Below are positions 5,090 to 6,396 of a stretch of 6,396 nucleotides of DNA, one piece after another. The translations under genes were made by a program, and so were the position numbers. Within the stretch, counting starts at the first letter, position 1. Every line of letters starts with the position of its first letter. The notes under the pieces were generated by a model. That model searched no databases. It saw only the letters and a list, made by a program, of their open reading frames with translations, and had not been told where the DNA came from. Source of the stretch: Dethiosulfatibacter sp. (GTDB lineage: Bacteria > Bacillota > Clostridia > Tissierellales > Dethiosulfatibacteraceae); contig JAUVAG010000072.1 in NCBI GenBank assembly GCA_030591825.1, positions 1 to 6,396 on the forward strand, given 5' to 3'.

Positions 5090-6396
5090 ATGAAAACAAA
5101 TAAATTTGAAATGTATAATTTGAGCGAGTCACTTTTAAAGGCACTAGACTTAATGGGCTATGATGAACCTACTGAGGTACAGAATCAGACAATACCGGTC
5201 ATTAAAAGAACTCAGGATTTAGTTATTAAATCTGAAACAGGCAGCGGTAAAACTGCCGCATTTGCCATACCAATCATTGACAATATAGAGTGGGAAGAGA
5301 ACTCGCCGCAAGCTCTTGTATTGACACCTACAAGGGAACTGGCACAACAAGTCAGTGAAGAGATGTTTAATATAGGAAGATTCAAACGAATGAAAGTGGT
5401 ATCTATTTACGGCAAGACTCCCATTAAATCACAAATAAAAGATTTAAAACAGAAAACACATATAGTTGCAGGTACTCCAGGACGAGTTTTGGACCATATC
5501 GTTAGAGGTACATTGGATTTATCTAAAATCAAATATTTGGTATTGGATGAAGCCGACGAGATGCTGAATATGGGTTTCATTAAGCAAATCGAATCAATAT
5601 TGGAATGTATACGAAGCAAGTATACAATGACATTATTGTCGGCAACAATGCCAAAAGATGTTTCGAATATTTGCAACAAATATATGAATGAACCTGTTGT
5701 TGTTGAAATCGAGAATAAAACAACACAAACGCGTATAGAACAGTTGAGATATGATGTATCAAAAAGAGAAAAGATGGAGTTGCTATTGGATTTGACAGTC
5801 ATAGAAAATCCGGACAGTTGTATCATATTCTGCAATACAAGAGCTCAAGTGGATTCAGTCTACAATCAACTGGATAAAAGGCGCTACCCCTGTGAGAAAC
5901 TGCATGGAGGTATGGAACAGGATATTCGTACTAAAGTAATGAAGGATTTTAGAACAGGCAGCTTTAGATATTTGATTGCAACTGATGTAGCGGCGAGAGG
6001 TATAGATATTGAAGACATATCATTAGTTGTCAACTATGATTTGCCTGAAGAAGCCGAAGTTTATATTCACCGAATTGGTCGAACGGGAAGAAAGGACAAA
6101 CTTGGAAAAGCCATATCACTGGTATCTAATGATGCACATTTTCTTGGAGCAATTAATAGACTGAATAATGTAGAATTAACAACATCTGACAGACCATCAA
6201 AAGATTTGGTTGAATCTTCAAGAGAAGCATTTGCAGAAAAAATCAATGAAAGACCAAAATTAAAACTTGAAAAACATGAGGATCTTCATCAGGAAATTAT
6301 AAAGCTTCACATCAACGCTGGAAAGAAAACCAAAATGAGAGCCGGTGATGTTGTAGGTGCACTTTGCAATATTGATGGTATGACAAAAGATGACAT
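5090..6396 (+). CDS. dbpA: DEAD-box ATP-dependent RNA helicase, DbpA/YxiN type (C-terminus cut by window edge)
   Basis: Cytoplasmic RNA helicase; 435 codons are visible and the frame is open at the right edge. All helicase motifs are present: Phe6 and PTEVQNQTIP (Q motif, 27-36), SETGSGKT (motif I, 48-55), PTRELA (80-85), TPGR (129-132), DEAD (153-156), SAT (184-186), IIFCNT (245-250), ATDVAARGID (297-306) and HRIGRTGR (327-334). From about residue 404, KLHINAGKKTKMRAGDVVGA is the opening of the DbpA RNA-binding domain, which in E. coli DbpA and B. subtilis YxiN recognises hairpin 92 of 23S rRNA during large-subunit assembly. About 30 residues of that domain are inside the window, so roughly 40-50 are missing. 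The ATG at 5090 has only a weak GAG site (5082-5084). It fits the family start, because the Q-motif phenylalanine falls at residue 6. The gap to the methyltransferase gene is 36 bases with no terminator or promoter visible, so the two are probably co-transcribed. Confidence 0.93.
   Translation, partial: MKTNKFEMYNLSESLLKALDLMGYDEPTEVQNQTIPVIKRTQDLVIKSETGSGKTAAFAIPIIDNIEWEENSPQALVLTPTRELAQQVSEEMFNIGRFKRMKVVSIYGKTPIKSQIKDLKQKTHIVAGTPGRVLDHIVRGTLDLSKIKYLVLDEADEMLNMGFIKQIESILECIRSKYTMTLLSATMPKDVSNICNKYMNEPVVVEIENKTTQTRIEQLRYDVSKREKMELLLDLTVIENPDSCIIFCNTRAQVDSVYNQLDKRRYPCEKLHGGMEQDIRTKVMKDFRTGSFRYLIATDVAARGIDIEDISLVVNYDLPEEAEVYIHRIGRTGRKDKLGKAISLVSNDAHFLGAINRLNNVELTTSDRPSKDLVESSREAFAEKINERPKLKLEKHEDLHQEIIKLHINAGKKTKMRAGDVVGALCNIDGMTKDD

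Noticed and set aside
5053..5103. A 16-codon frame whose ATG overlaps the rsmH stop codon (TGATG) and runs into the helicase start.
   Set aside because: It has no clear ribosome binding site, low-complexity Lys/Asn/Ile composition and no recognisable motif. The overlap is probably chance in A/T-rich spacer, though translational coupling to the helicase cannot be excluded.
5407..5835. A 142-codon minus-strand frame within the helicase region.
   Set aside because: It is antisense to helicase motifs Ib to IV, which are fully intact on the plus strand. It has no motif of its own.

Overview
The window is AT-rich, with compact genes, good Shine-Dalgarno sites and sigma-A-type promoters. It looks like a low-GC Firmicute of the class Clostridia. 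A Lachnospiraceae-type genome is my best guess, based on the overall protein flavour, the PPi-type phosphofructokinase and the extended RsmH paralog. No search was possible, so the taxonomy is inference. It reads as ordinary chromosome: I see no insertion sequence, phage gene, CRISPR array, tRNA or rRNA.

Bases 1-2430 (minus strand) hold the front of a drug-efflux-type operon. In transcription order it encodes an HlyD/YbhG-like membrane fusion protein (1228-2385), an ABC ATPase of the ABC-2/YbhF type (404-1225), and the N-terminal 137 residues of an ABC-2 permease (1-411, cut by the window edge). The genes are packed tightly (2-bp gap, then 8-bp overlap) and follow an extended -10 promoter near 2421-2429. 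Together they should form one export machine: ATPase motor, membrane channel and extracytoplasmic adaptor. The substrate is unknown.

Bases 2473-3835 (minus strand) hold a complete single-gene unit, a pyrophosphate-type 6-phosphofructokinase. It has a near-consensus promoter (TTGACA-N17-TAAAAT), a perfect 12-bp palindrome in the leader, a strong ribosome binding site and a hairpin terminator just before the efflux promoter.

Bases 3836-3991 separate this gene from a divergent plus-strand pair. They contain a weak promoter candidate and an unexplained 7-bp inverted repeat around a locally GC-richer stretch.

Bases 3992-6396 (plus strand) encode an RsmH/MraW-family 16S rRNA methyltransferase with a basic N-terminal extension of about 54 residues. 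After 36 bases comes a DbpA/YxiN-type DEAD-box RNA helicase, cut by the right edge just inside its C-terminal 23S rRNA-binding domain. Both proteins act on ribosomal RNA in their known families, so the pair looks like a small ribosome-maturation operon outside the cell-division (mra/dcw) cluster where rsmH usually lies. This is the most interesting part of the window, but I see no clear evidence of a wholly new system.
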